The notes under the pieces were generated by a model. That model ran no database searches. It saw only the letters and a program-made list of their open reading frames with translations, and had not been told where the DNA came from. Below are positions 33,771 through 42,643 of a stretch of 64,000 nt of DNA, piece after piece; the first letter of the stretch is position 1, and each line of letters opens with the position of its first letter. Both the position numbers and the translations under genes were made by a program. Source of the DNA: Winogradskya consettensis (GTDB lineage: Bacteria; Actinomycetota; Actinomycetes; Mycobacteriales; Micromonosporaceae); contig NZ_BOQP01000004.1 of assembly GCF_018332715.1 (NCBI RefSeq), positions 124,001 to 188,000 on the forward strand, given 5' to 3'.

Positions 33771-36691
33771 TCGTCGCGCAGCGCTTCGAGCACCGCCCGG
33801 GCCCGGTGGAACACCCGGCGGGCGCCGGTGGCGTCACCCATCATGATCAGCAGATCCATGAGCTGCCGCAGCGCGTCGAACTCGTTCGGCAGGCTGCCGA
33901 GCTCCCTCGACCGCCCGGCGGACAGCTCCAGTTGCCGCACCGCCTGCTGGGTGTGACCGATCCCGGCGAGGTTGTACGCGATCGCGATCCGGATCTCGCC
34001 CTCCTCCAGGCCGGTGCGGGACTTCTGCACCACCTCGAGGGCCTGTTCCATCGCGAACGCGGACTCCTCGAGACGCCCGAGCCCGGCGAGCGATCTGCTG
34101 TTGCCCATCAGGTTGGCCACCTCGGCCCGGCGGTCACCGAGCGCCCGGTGCAGGCAGAGCGCCTCGTTGCTGTGGGCCAGCGCGCGTTCGTGCCGGCCGA
34201 GGGCGCCGTAGATCCGGTGGTAGTTGGTGTGCACCAGAGCCTGCTCGCGCCGCATGCCGAGTTGCTGGTAGGTCTCCAGGGAACCGGCGAGCAGCCCGAG
34301 TGCCTCGTCGTGGGCACCGAGGGAGTACCGGGCACCGGAGAGGCTGCGCCGGACATGTGCCTCGCCGACGGTGTCGCCCTGCTCCCGCGCGCCGTGCAGG
34401 GCCGTCCGCATGACGTCCTCCCAGTCCTGGTAGTACCCGGCCCAGTTCAGGTACTGCTGCATCGTGATGGCGAGCTGCCACGGGACGATGCCGTACCCGA
34501 TGTCCACAGCCAGCCGGACCGACTCCTTGAGAGCCTCGCGCTCGTTCGCGAACCAGTCGATGGCCTCGGCGTACGTCGCGGGACGCGTCGGTTCGACACC
34601 GGGACGCGGCGGTGGCACGGCCCGCACCCGGCCCGGCTCGAGCACCGTCTGCGCGTTGGAGCTGCTCTGCAGGTAGAAGTCCAGGAGCCGACTGACGGCC
34701 TCGCGGCGCTGCTCCGGTGACTCGGTGGCCTGGAAGAGCTCCTCCGCATAGGCCTTGATGAGTACGTGTGACGCGTACCGTCCATTGCCCTGCTCGGCCA
34801 CCAGGGCCGCCTCCGTGAGCTCCTTCAACTGTGCCCGCGTCGCCTCCCGGTCCTGACCGGCGAGGCTCACACAGGCGTCAGCGGTCACCCCCGGGCTCGG
34901 CGCGACCGACAGCAGCCGGAACAGCCGAGCCGTTCCCGGGCTCAGATGACGGTACGACCACGAGAACGCCGTACGCGGATCGTTGAGCCCGTGACCCCCC
35001 GAGAACGCCTCGAGCAGATTCGCGCCGTCACGCAGCTCCGCGGCGACCGTGTCCAGCGACAGCCGCGGCCGGGCTGCGAGCCGGGCAGCCAGGATCGCCA
35101 TGGCCAGCGGCAGCCGCCCGCACAGCTCGATGATCTCGTCGAGCAGCGCCGCGTCGGCACCGCTGTCGAACGCCCGGCCCTTCAGCACCGCGAGCCGCCG
35201 CTCGATCAGCTCCCGGGCCTGTGGCAGGTCCGGCAGGCCGGCGCTGACCAGCCGGGCGCCGTCGAACACCGCGAGACCGAGCTGCGGATGCCGGCTGGTG
35301 ACCAGGACGAGACAGTCCGGGGAGTTGGGCAGCAGCGGCCGCACGTGTGAGGGGTCGCGCACGTTGTCCAGCAGGACGAGGATCCGCTTCGCCACGGTCA
35401 GGCTGCGGTACACGCCGATCAGCGCGTCGAACGTGTCCGGGACGTCCGAGCCGCGGACGCCGAGGGCGTACAGCAACGATCGCAGGGCATCGGCGACCGG
35501 GACGCTCGCCTCCTCACCCAGATGCCCCCGCAGGTCGAGGTAGAGCTGCCCGTCGGTGAACTGATCGGCGACCAGATGGGCGAAGTGCACGGCGACCGTC
35601 GACTTGCCCACCCCGCCCATCCCGTCGATGGCCACCACCAGCGGGCCGGATCGCCGTTCGTCGCGCCGGGCCGCGACCAGATCGCCGAGCAGGGCGAGCT
35701 CGGCGGTCCGCCCGACGAACAACGACAGGTCGGGCGGGAGCTGCGCCGGACGCACCAGCGGAGCCGGAACTGCCTCGGTAGCCGAATCCAGCGGCAGCTC
35801 CGGAGCCGGCCGTGGTCCCGCTGCCGTCAGCGCCACGGGGGTCAGGGCTACCGGGGTCAGGGCTACCGGGGTCAGGGCTACCGGGGTCAGGGCCCGCCGC
35901 TGCGCCTCCTGGAGATCGCTGCCGGGGTCGATGCCCAGCTCCTCCGCCAGCCGTTCCCGGATCCTGCGGTACGTCGCCAGCGCCTCGGCCTGGTGCCCGG
36001 CGGCGGACAGCGCCGTCACCAGGCTGGCGTGCACCGGTTCGCTGAGCCGGCCGAGGTCGGCGGCGAGCTTCAGCGGGGCGAGGATCTGCGCCGGGCGGCC
36101 CACCCGCAGGGCGATCTCGGCGGCGGCGACGGCCGCGTCGAAGAACTCGCTGTCGATCCGCGCGAACGTGGCGACCGCGGGCGAGCTGTCGGCCAGGCCG
36201 TCGGCCGTGGAGCCATGACAGCACCGGAGCGCCTCGACGTACTGTCCCAGTGCTTCCTCCGGCCGGTCCTGGCCCAGATGCGACTTCGCCCTGGCGACCG
36301 CGTGCCGGAACGCGACCAGGTCCAGGGTCTCGGGCCCGGCGGTGAACCGGTAACCGTTGCCGTGCCGCAGCAGGTACGACCCGGCGGACCGCAGTGCCAG
36401 GTCGGGTTCGAGCAGCCGGCGCAACATGCCGATGTACTTGTGGATGACGTTCACCGCGCTGGTGGGTGATTCCGGCCCCCAGACCAGGTCGATGAGATCG
36501 CCCATGGTGATCGGGAGCCCCTCGCGGGTCAGCAGCAGCGCCAGCAGGCAGCGTTGCTGACGAGGGCCCGCATCCAGCTCGGCGTCGCCACGCCAGATCC
36601 GCAACGGCCCCATGACCTGTAGGCGCAGGCGGTCCGACCCCCCGGACCGAGCGCCTGGCGTTGTCGCGCTGACTGCCAATCCCGCCCCCAT
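33752..36691 (-). CDS. SARP A: AfsR-like SARP-NB-ARC-TPR regulator
   Basis: About 979 residues. An OmpR-type winged helix (LQVMGPLRIWRGDAELDAG; SAVNVIHKYIGMLRRLLEP) is followed by BTAD (about 110-250), an Ala-Leu-Thr-Pro-Val repeat linker (about 266-285), an NB-ARC STAND NTPase with Walker A DGMGGVGKSTVA (about 355) and Walker B RILVLLDNVRD, and a TPR half. It probably activates nearby genes when the TPR/NTPase part senses a ligand. The ATG at 36691 is preferred; the longer frame to 36805 has low-GC third positions and contains a palindrome. Confidence 0.87.
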   Translation of the reverse strand: MGAGLAVSATTPGARSGGSDRLRLQVMGPLRIWRGDAELDAGPRQQRCLLALLLTREGLPITMGDLIDLVWGPESPTSAVNVIHKYIGMLRRLLEPDLALRSAGSYLLRHGNGYRFTAGPETLDLVAFRHAVARAKSHLGQDRPEEALGQYVEALRCCHGSTADGLADSSPAVATFARIDSEFFDAAVAAAEIALRVGRPAQILAPLKLAADLGRLSEPVHASLVTALSAAGHQAEALATYRRIRERLAEELGIDPGSDLQEAQRRALTPVALTPVALTPVALTPVALTAAGPRPAPELPLDSATEAVPAPLVRPAQLPPDLSLFVGRTAELALLGDLVAARRDERRSGPLVVAIDGMGGVGKSTVAVHFAHLVADQFTDGQLYLDLRGHLGEEASVPVADALRSLLYALGVRGSDVPDTFDALIGVYRSLTVAKRILVLLDNVRDPSHVRPLLPNSPDCLVLVTSRHPQLGLAVFDGARLVSAGLPDLPQARELIERRLAVLKGRAFDSGADAALLDEIIELCGRLPLAMAILAARLAARPRLSLDTVAAELRDGANLLEAFSGGHGLNDPRTAFSWSYRHLSPGTARLFRLLSVAPSPGVTADACVSLAGQDREATRAQLKELTEAALVAEQGNGRYASHVLIKAYAEELFQATESPEQRREAVSRLLDFYLQSSSNAQTVLEPGRVRAVPPPRPGVEPTRPATYAEAIDWFANEREALKESVRLAVDIGYGIVPWQLAITMQQYLNWAGYYQDWEDVMRTALHGAREQGDTVGEAHVRRSLSGARYSLGAHDEALGLLAGSLETYQQLGMRREQALVHTNYHRIYGALGRHERALAHSNEALCLHRALGDRRAEVANLMGNSRSLAGLGRLEESAFAMEQALEVVQKSRTGLEEGEIRIAIAYNLAGIGHTQQAVRQLELSAGRSRELGSLPNEFDALRQLMDLLIMMGDATGARRVFHRARAVLEALRDDAGPSL
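35838..35893. repeat. In-frame 15-bp tandem repeat within SARP A
   Basis: The unit GGGGTCAGGGCTACC is perfect at 35838-35852, 35853-35867 and 35868-35882, with a fourth partial copy. It encodes the five-residue unit ALTPV on the minus strand, repeated four times in the linker between BTAD and NB-ARC. Copy-number change would keep frame and only alter linker length. Confidence 0.9.
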
Positions 36692-36734
36692 AATTGCTCG
36701 CCGGTGAATTGCCCGGCTGTTTCCACCTCTTGAG

Positions 36735-36746
36735 GCAGGATCCTGC
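36735..36746. promoter_or_regulatory. Perfect palindrome GCAGGATCCTGC upstream of SARP A
   Basis: The 12-bp palindrome lies 44-55 bp upstream of ATG 36691. It may be an operator for SARP A. Evidence is symmetry and position only. Confidence 0.35.
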
Positions 36747-36845
36747 GAATTCTGGGCAACCCTAGTGCGCGACTGTGGAGGCGAACTTGACAAAAACTGG
36801 AGCACAATGATCGCTATCGGCGCGCAATCCTGGCGGGCGGGAAAA

Positions 36846-36874
36846 GCAAGCCCGGCTCGTCGAGCCGGGCTTGC
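36846..36874 (-). terminator. Strong terminator of the leftward hydrolase operon
   Basis: GCAAGCCCGGCTC (36846-36858) pairs perfectly with GAGCCGGGCTTGC (36862-36874) around a 3-nt loop, a 13-bp stem. It follows the hydrolase-TPR stop by 53 bp and separates this operon from SARP A. Confidence 0.75.
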
Positions 36875-36877
36875 CCT

Positions 36878-36935
36878 GGGTGCGCCGGGGCGGTCTCAGT
36901 AGTCGGCCCCGGGTGCGCCGGGTGGTCTCAGTCGT
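36878..36935. repeat. Direct duplication around the hydrolase-TPR stop codon
   Basis: GGGTGCGCCGGG followed by (C/T)GGTCTCAGT occurs at 36878-36901 and again at 36911-36932. The second copy holds the stop codon of the hydrolase-TPR gene; the first lies just downstream. It is a short local duplication of a gene end, like the one at 28603-28669. Confidence 0.7.
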
Positions 36936-38547
36936 GGGTCACCGGGTCGAAGCCGAACGCCTCGACGGGGCGCAGGGCCGCGCCGAGCGCGTACTCCTGG
37001 TCGAACCGGTCCTGGCCGAGGAACTCCACGGCGGCCTTGTGCGCGGCCGACACCTCGAGGGCGTCGTCCGGGTCGGGCACCTGGCCGATCGCCGCGTAGG
37101 CACTGTCGGTCAGCCCGACCATCCGCGCGGCGAGCGCATGGTCACCCTCGGCCGACGCGAGGGCCGCGGCGGCGACGCACAGGTACGGGACGAACGAGTC
37201 GTAGCCCTCCATGAAGACCCGCTCCCGGCCGGCGAGGAACAGGTCGCGCGCGTGCCCGAGATTGCCGAGGTGGAGCTCGGTGAAGGCCAGGTTGTGCAGC
37301 TCGGCGTTGACCAGCTCCGGCTGCCCGAGCTGCTTGTTGAGCTCGATGCTGGCGAGGTAGAGGTCCCGGGCACGCAGGTGGTCACCGGACACCCGCGCCA
37401 CGGCGGCGAGCACGTGCCGCGGGCGCTCCTCCAGCCGCCGGTCCCCCGCCCGCACGGCGACTTCCAGCGCCTCGGTGGCCAACTCCCCCGCCCGAGGGAG
37501 ATCACCGCCGCGGATAGCGACCCGCGCCTGGGCGTAGAGCCCCTCCACCTCACCGGCAGGCTCCCCCGCCGCCCTGGCCCGGTCGACCTCCGCCCGCGCC
37601 ATCGTCACGACGGCGTCGCTGTCGCCGCGCCGGAAGGTGGCACGGACCTCGTCCTCGAAGCTCACCGTGGCGGGTCGCAGCAGGGACAGCACTGCCTCGT
37701 CGAAGGCCTGCGGCTCCTCGATCTGACCGAAGTGCCCGCTGCCGCCCAGGATCACGAGCCGCGAGCCCGGGATGCACTCGTGCAGCATCCTCGCCCAGAC
37801 CGGCCCGCAGATGAAGTCGTAGCGCCCGGTGATCACCACCGTGGGGACGCTGATCGACGCCAGCTCCGCCCGATAGTCGACGTGGGTCGACTCGAACGAC
37901 ACCGCGTAGCCGCGTACGCCCGCCTGCAGGTCCTTGAACTCGGCCTTCCTCGCCCAGAAGTCGGCGAAGTAGACGGGCAGGCAGGCCCGTAGAGCCGCGG
38001 TCTTCGCCTCGTCAGTCGGCGCGCCGAACCGGCCGAGCGCCGCCACCGCCTCGGCCGCCTCGGGCACATCGGCGTGACGCCGCAGGAATTCCTCGGTCGT
38101 CCCCGCGGTGGCCGCCCAGAATTCCGGGAGCGTCATCGCCGGAGAGCTGTAGAACGCGATACCCGCGACCCGGTCCGGATGGTCCAGGGCGTACCGCTGT
38201 GCCACCAGGCCGCCGTGCGAATGGCCCAGCAGGTACACCTTCGGCGTGCCGAGATGGTCGACCAGGGCGGTCAGGAAGTCGGCGTACGTTCCCACATAGG
38301 TCGCGCCCTGCGGCAGCCGGCCGGAGTCACCGGTGCCGACGGGTTCCGGGTACACCATGGTGAAGTGTCTCTCCAGAGCCGGCGAGCGCAGGTAGGAATA
38401 GTCGACCCCGGGCCCGCCGGAATGGGTGACGAGCACCGGTCCGGCACCGGCGACGTGGTAGACCTGCCGGATGCCCGCCACCGTGAAGCTGTGGGTGCCG
38501 GGGCTGAGATTGCTGATCAATGCCACTCCTGCTGCAGGCGCGCTCAT
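36928..38547 (-). CDS. Alpha/beta hydrolase fused to a TPR-like helical domain
   Basis: 539 residues. The N-terminal ~285 residues are a hydrolase of the proline-iminopeptidase-like group: HSGGPG (oxyanion), GTGDSGR, nucleophile elbow GHSHGG (Ser about 110), and GGSGHFGQIEEP with the catalytic His. The C-terminal ~250 residues are helical repeats (VEGLYAQARVAIRGGDLPRA; LHNLAFTELHLGNLGHARDL) ending AARMVGLTDSAYAAIG, which resembles the tail of large AfsR/LAL regulators. The ATG overlaps the GNAT stop (ATGA), showing translational coupling. It is the last gene before a strong terminator. The fusion suggests a hydrolase gated by a regulator-type sensor domain. Confidence 0.85.
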   Translation of the reverse strand: MSAPAAGVALISNLSPGTHSFTVAGIRQVYHVAGAGPVLVTHSGGPGVDYSYLRSPALERHFTMVYPEPVGTGDSGRLPQGATYVGTYADFLTALVDHLGTPKVYLLGHSHGGLVAQRYALDHPDRVAGIAFYSSPAMTLPEFWAATAGTTEEFLRRHADVPEAAEAVAALGRFGAPTDEAKTAALRACLPVYFADFWARKAEFKDLQAGVRGYAVSFESTHVDYRAELASISVPTVVITGRYDFICGPVWARMLHECIPGSRLVILGGSGHFGQIEEPQAFDEAVLSLLRPATVSFEDEVRATFRRGDSDAVVTMARAEVDRARAAGEPAGEVEGLYAQARVAIRGGDLPRAGELATEALEVAVRAGDRRLEERPRHVLAAVARVSGDHLRARDLYLASIELNKQLGQPELVNAELHNLAFTELHLGNLGHARDLFLAGRERVFMEGYDSFVPYLCVAAAALASAEGDHALAARMVGLTDSAYAAIGQVPDPDDALEVSAAHKAAVEFLGQDRFDQEYALGAALRPVEAFGFDPVTHD

Positions 38548-39335
38548 GCGTTCGCGGTGAACATGGTCCAGGTCTCCACGACGCGGAAACCCATCGATTC
38601 GTACAGGCTCATGCCGTCCGCCGAGGGCTGCAGGTAGGCGGCGCCGAGGCCCGCGGCGAAGCCGTCCGCGAGCACCCGGGCGGTCAGCGCCCGGCCGAGA
38701 CCGTGGCCGCGCCGGCGCGGATCCACGGCGATGTTGAAGACGCCGATCATCTCGTCGCCGCCCACCCCCAGCCCGGTGCCGACGGGCCCCTGCGGGCCGT
38801 CGGCCAGATATCCGGCGAATCCCGGTGCGTCGAGCACGCTCCCGCCCATCAGCGCGCCGAACGTTCCCTCGGGAACATCGAAACCCGCGGTCAGGGCGTC
38901 GGTGTAGGCGCCGCTCCAGGACGAATCGACCCGCCGGACCAGTACGCCCTGACGCTCGTCGAACCGCAGCACCGCGTCGCTCGCCGCGCACACCATCAGC
39001 GGCACCTCGCTGCAGGCGGCGAGCCCGTGCCGGCCCGCCAGCACGGCGACCTCGTCACCCGCGTCCTCCCGAACCAGGATCGACCAGGGCAGGCCGCACG
39101 CGGCGACCGCGGAGGCCAGCTCGTCGAGCGCCGCCAGATCCGGTTTCACCGCGCTGCTCGTGACCGCGTTCAACGACGCGACCGCCGAGCCGCCGACCAG
39201 TCCCACCACGTTGCCGTATTCCGCGTGCCAGCCCGCGGGCGTCACGCGGACCAGCCGGGCGACGGCGTCGACCAACGCCTCCGCCGCCCGGTCCGCGGTC
39301 CGCACGTCACCGCGTTCCCGCCATTTCGTCGACAT
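38544..39335 (-). CDS. GNAT-family N-acetyltransferase
   Basis: 263 residues. The acetyl-CoA site is in the C-terminal half: FNIAVDPRRRGHGLGRALTA is a clear R/Q-x-x-G-x-G/A motif, followed by ADGFAAGLGAAYLQPS and LYESMGFRVVETWTMF. The N-terminal half is a divergent GNAT-like domain with unknown substrate. It probably transfers an acyl group to an amine or other small molecule. GGGAG precedes the ATG. It overlaps the next gene by 4 bp and follows the hydrolase-like gene by 48 bp, so it belongs to the operon. Confidence 0.85.
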   Translation of the reverse strand: MSTKWRERGDVRTADRAAEALVDAVARLVRVTPAGWHAEYGNVVGLVGGSAVASLNAVTSSAVKPDLAALDELASAVAACGLPWSILVREDAGDEVAVLAGRHGLAACSEVPLMVCAASDAVLRFDERQGVLVRRVDSSWSGAYTDALTAGFDVPEGTFGALMGGSVLDAPGFAGYLADGPQGPVGTGLGVGGDEMIGVFNIAVDPRRRGHGLGRALTARVLADGFAAGLGAAYLQPSADGMSLYESMGFRVVETWTMFTANA

Positions 39336-39383
39336 TTCCGGCCACTCCCGTGAAGTTGTCTGCCAAAGCCTTGCAAATCGTAT

Positions 39384-40313
39384 TCAATGGCGCTGAACAG
39401 AAACTTGACGAATGCTGCCGACCGTGGTTGCCGCGGGCCGGTAATGCCCGGTCCGGATCAGCCCGGACACACGGCCGGCGAATTCCCGGATGAGATGGGC
39501 GAACCGTTCCGCCTCCTCGACGTGCGGGAAATGCCCGCTGTCCTCGAACGCGCGCAGGGTCGCACCCGCGACGGCCGACCGGAACAATTCCGCGGAGCCC
39601 GGGCCGAACGCGAAGTCGTGCACCCCCGCCAGCACCAGGGTCGGTGCGCCGATCGAGGACAGCGCGGCCCGGACGTCGAAGTCGGTGACCGGGCGCGGCC
39701 AGCACCGCAGCGCGTCCCGCAGCGCCGTGAACTCGGCCTGCCGATGCCGGTAGTCGGCGAAATAGGCCGGGAAGATGTCCCGCAGCCGGCGCGTCTCGTC
39801 GTCCACACCGTCACCCGGCGGCCGGTCGTAGGCGTCCACGATCACAGCCGCGGCATGCTCGTCGCCACACCTGACGGCGCTCACGCGTAACCCTTCCCGG
39901 GCCAGCGCCCGGGTGTGCTCGTCCGCCAGCGGCGCGGTCGCGTAGAGGATCAGGCCCGCCACGTGGTCCGGCATCCGCAGCGCCAGGCCCTGCGCCACGA
40001 AGCCACCGTGGGCGTGGCCCATGACGAACACCGGATCGACGGCGAACTCCCGGACGACGGCGGCCAGATGGTCCACATAGGTGTTCAGGTCATAACGCGC
40101 GCCGTCCGGAAGACCGCTCGATCCCCCGGTGCCCGCCGGCTCCAGATAGACCATTGTCAGATCCCGCTCGATCAGCGGCATGCGCAGATATTCCCAATGC
40201 AGTCCGGGACCGCCGGGATGCACCACACAGAGCGGACCCCGGCCCCGGACATGGCACATCAGGGAGACGTCGCCGACCCTGACCTCGTGCGTGCTTTGCG
40301 ATCTCGTCAACAT
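39384..40313 (-). CDS. Alpha/beta hydrolase homologue with Ser-to-Ala nucleophile
   Basis: 309 residues, paralogue of the N-terminal part of the hydrolase-TPR protein: HPGGPG, LEPAGTGGSSGLPDGARYD and SGHFPHVEEAERF are all shared. The elbow reads VMGHAHGGFVAQ, so position 101 is Ala (codon GCC) where the nucleophile Ser should be. The protein is therefore probably not a hydrolase and may bind ligand or pair with its active paralogue. The ATG at 40313 has GGAG 6 nt upstream. Confidence 0.85.
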   Translation of the reverse strand: MLTRSQSTHEVRVGDVSLMCHVRGRGPLCVVHPGGPGLHWEYLRMPLIERDLTMVYLEPAGTGGSSGLPDGARYDLNTYVDHLAAVVREFAVDPVFVMGHAHGGFVAQGLALRMPDHVAGLILYATAPLADEHTRALAREGLRVSAVRCGDEHAAAVIVDAYDRPPGDGVDDETRRLRDIFPAYFADYRHRQAEFTALRDALRCWPRPVTDFDVRAALSSIGAPTLVLAGVHDFAFGPGSAELFRSAVAGATLRAFEDSGHFPHVEEAERFAHLIREFAGRVSGLIRTGHYRPAATTVGSIRQVSVQRH

Positions 40314-40401
40314 GGCAGGCTCCTCAGACACCCACGATCCCTATGCGCCCCGGTGGCCGAGCATGCCGTACCCCAGTTGATTCTCTCTTGAGAAACAGCA
40401 C

Positions 40402-41943
40402 TCAGCGCAGGCTGCGTTTCAGCGGCTTACCCGTCGCGGTCATCGGGAGTTCGCCGACAAACGCGATCTGCCGCGGATATTTGTAGGCCGCCATCTGAGA
40501 TCTCGCCCAGGCGATCAGATCCGGCTCGGTGATGACGGCTCCGGGGCGGCGGATGACGAACGCCTTGACCTCCTCGCCGAGGCCCGGATGCGGGACACCG
40601 ATCACCGCGGCCAGCGAGACCGCGTCATGGGTCATCAGGACCTCTTCGATCTCTCGCGGATACACGTTGAACCCGCCGCGGACGATCAGGTCCTTGACGC
40701 GGTCGACGACGTAGTACCAGCCGTCGTCGTCCCGGCGTCCCAGGTCCCCGGTCCGGAACCAGCCGTCCCGCATGACCTCGGCGGTCGCCTCCGGCCGGCG
40801 GTGATATCCCCGCATGACGTTGTGCCCGCGGACCGCGATCTCGCCGATCGCGCCGGCGCCGTGCACGGTCTGCCACGAGTCGTCGATCAGCTTCATCTCC
40901 ACACCCCAGAGCGGCAGGCCGATCGACCCGGGCCGGGACGTGGCGCCCAGCCGGGTGAACGACACCCCGGGCGAGGTCTCGGACAGCCCGTACGCCTCGA
41001 TCACCGCGACCCCGAACCGGTCCTCGAACGCCTGCGCGATCGTCGGTGGCAGGCTGGAGCCGGCCGCCATGGCCCGCCGCAGGTTCCGGCCGATCCGGTC
41101 CGTGTCGGTTTCCTCGGTCAGCGCGTTGAGCAGGGCCCAGTACATCGTCGGCACCCCGGCGAAGAACGTGATGTCGTACGTCTCCAGCATCCGCAGCACC
41201 GTCGCCGCGTCGAAGCGTGGCAGCAGCACCAGGGTCGCCGCCGTCGCGAACCCGGCGTTCAGGTTCACCGTCGCACCGAACGAGTGGAAGAGCGGCAGGA
41301 CGACGAGGTGGGTGTCGGTGCGCGGGGTGCTGCCCAGTCCCCGGATGGCCGCGAACGCGTTGAACAGCAGGTTCGCGTGGGACAGCTCCGCACCCTTGGC
41401 CTGCCCGGTCGTCCCGCTGGTGTAGAGGATCACCGCGGGATCGTCGGCGCCGACCTGGACGGTGTCGAAGGTGGACTCCTGGCCCGCCATCGCGGCGGCG
41501 AGCGTCTCGGCGCCCTCGGCCACCTCGGCCTCGTCCGCCGTGATCAGGAAGAAGTCCTTGCACTCCCCCGCCTGATCGAAGGCCGCCTGCCCTTCCGCAC
41601 CCGTCGGCAACGCGGAGCTGCCCTCGAAACAGAGGTACGCCACCGCGCCCGAGTCGTTCAGGTGATACGCGATCTCGCGCGATTTGAGCAGCACGTTCAG
41701 CGGCACCACCACGGCGCCGGCCTTGAGGATGCCGAAATACACCACCGGGAACGCCGGCAGCGTCGGGCAGGACACCGCAACCCTGTCACCCGGGCGCACG
41801 CCCCGGGCGACCAGCAGGTTCGCCACCTTGCAGGCGGCCTGCTCGACCTGTGCGTAGGTCAGCCGGGAATCGCCCAGAACCAGCGCCGCACGATCGGGGT
41901 CGCTGCGTGCGCTGTCCTCGAGAAGAACGGAAAGATTGAGCAT
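40402..41943 (-). CDS. Acyl-CoA synthetase (AMP-forming)
   Basis: 513 residues of the ANL superfamily. Core motifs are intact: ILYTSGTTGQAKGAELSH (P-loop), YGLSETSP, GWFRTGDLG, DRVKDLIVRGGFNVYPREIE and the C-terminal Lys in TATGKPLKRSLR. It adenylates a carboxylic acid and makes the CoA thioester; medium or long fatty acids are likely by similarity, the exact acid is unknown. It starts 10 bp after the LuxR-type gene and precedes hydrolase and GNAT genes, so it may supply acyl-CoA to that acetyltransferase or load an acid for signal synthesis. Confidence 0.9.
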   Translation of the reverse strand: MLNLSVLLEDSARSDPDRAALVLGDSRLTYAQVEQAACKVANLLVARGVRPGDRVAVSCPTLPAFPVVYFGILKAGAVVVPLNVLLKSREIAYHLNDSGAVAYLCFEGSSALPTGAEGQAAFDQAGECKDFFLITADEAEVAEGAETLAAAMAGQESTFDTVQVGADDPAVILYTSGTTGQAKGAELSHANLLFNAFAAIRGLGSTPRTDTHLVVLPLFHSFGATVNLNAGFATAATLVLLPRFDAATVLRMLETYDITFFAGVPTMYWALLNALTEETDTDRIGRNLRRAMAAGSSLPPTIAQAFEDRFGVAVIEAYGLSETSPGVSFTRLGATSRPGSIGLPLWGVEMKLIDDSWQTVHGAGAIGEIAVRGHNVMRGYHRRPEATAEVMRDGWFRTGDLGRRDDDGWYYVVDRVKDLIVRGGFNVYPREIEEVLMTHDAVSLAAVIGVPHPGLGEEVKAFVIRRPGAVITEPDLIAWARSQMAAYKYPRQIAFVGELPMTATGKPLKRSLR

Positions 41944-41953
41944 GTGTACGCCC

Positions 41954-42574
41954 TCAGATCATGCCGGAGCGAACCGCATGAGCGACCAGGTGCGACCTGT
42001 TACGCAGCTGGTAGCGGTTACGCAGATCGGAGACGATGTTCTCCACCGTCCGGGTCGAAACCTTGAGCTGGGCCGCCATCTCCCCGCTGTCGAGCCCGTC
42101 CGCGAGCAACCGCAGCACGTCGAGCTGACGCAGGGAGAGCCCGAACCTGTCGAGGCTCCTCGAGGCGACCACGTCACGCTGCACCCGCTGGAGTTGCTTG
42201 AGCAGCTCCCCCATGAGGTTCGGGGGCATGACCCCGCCACCGTTCGCCGCCGCGCGGATGCTGTGCACCAGACGCTGCTCGGTCACCGCGGTGCGGGGCA
42301 GGACCGCAACGACCCCGCACTGGACCGCGGTCAGCAGCTCGGTCTCGGCTATCCGGCTGACGACGAGCACCACCGGCACCCCGAACTCGGCTACATGACG
42401 ACGCAGCAGGGCCGTCGCCTCGGCCGTGAGCCGGTGACACGCGAACATCAGGACCGCCGCACCGGATTGGTCCGCGCTGAGCAGTTCCACCTCGTGCGTG
42501 TTACGCAACAGGCCGGCGAGCCCCACCGCGCTGAGCGAATCCTCCGCGCGCAAAGCCACTCGAACCCGTCCCAT
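41954..42574 (-). CDS. LuxR-type regulator with atypical receiver domain
   Basis: 206 residues. A C-terminal LuxR HTH is clear (LSLRQLDVLRLLADGLDSGE then VSTRTVENIVSDLRNRYQL). The N-terminal ~120 residues keep a receiver-like fold (VRVALRAEDSLSAVGLAGLL), but the strand that should carry the phospho-acceptor Asp reads AAVLMFACHRL with no Asp. Phosphorylation is unlikely; it may respond to a ligand or act constitutively. It lies between SARP B and the acyl-CoA ligase on the same strand and may control the operon. Confidence 0.83.
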   Translation of the reverse strand: MGRVRVALRAEDSLSAVGLAGLLRNTHEVELLSADQSGAAVLMFACHRLTAEATALLRRHVAEFGVPVVLVVSRIAETELLTAVQCGVVAVLPRTAVTEQRLVHSIRAAANGGGVMPPNLMGELLKQLQRVQRDVVASRSLDRFGLSLRQLDVLRLLADGLDSGEMAAQLKVSTRTVENIVSDLRNRYQLRNRSHLVAHAVRSGMI

Positions 42575-42643
42575 GGCAAACCTCCGGTGCTGAAGATGTT
42601 CCCAGTCAACCCGGGACCACTGGAGACCCAGTGAACGGCCGAT

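Noticed and set aside
36705..36805. N-terminal extension of SARP A to GTG 36805
   Set aside because: Third codon positions are low in G/C there and the stretch contains a palindrome; it looks like leader DNA.
40381..40394. TTCTC-tctt-GAGAA inverted repeat before the acyl-CoA ligase stop as an internal terminator
   Set aside because: The stem is only 5 bp and AT-rich, too weak to call; operon continuity is not excluded by it.
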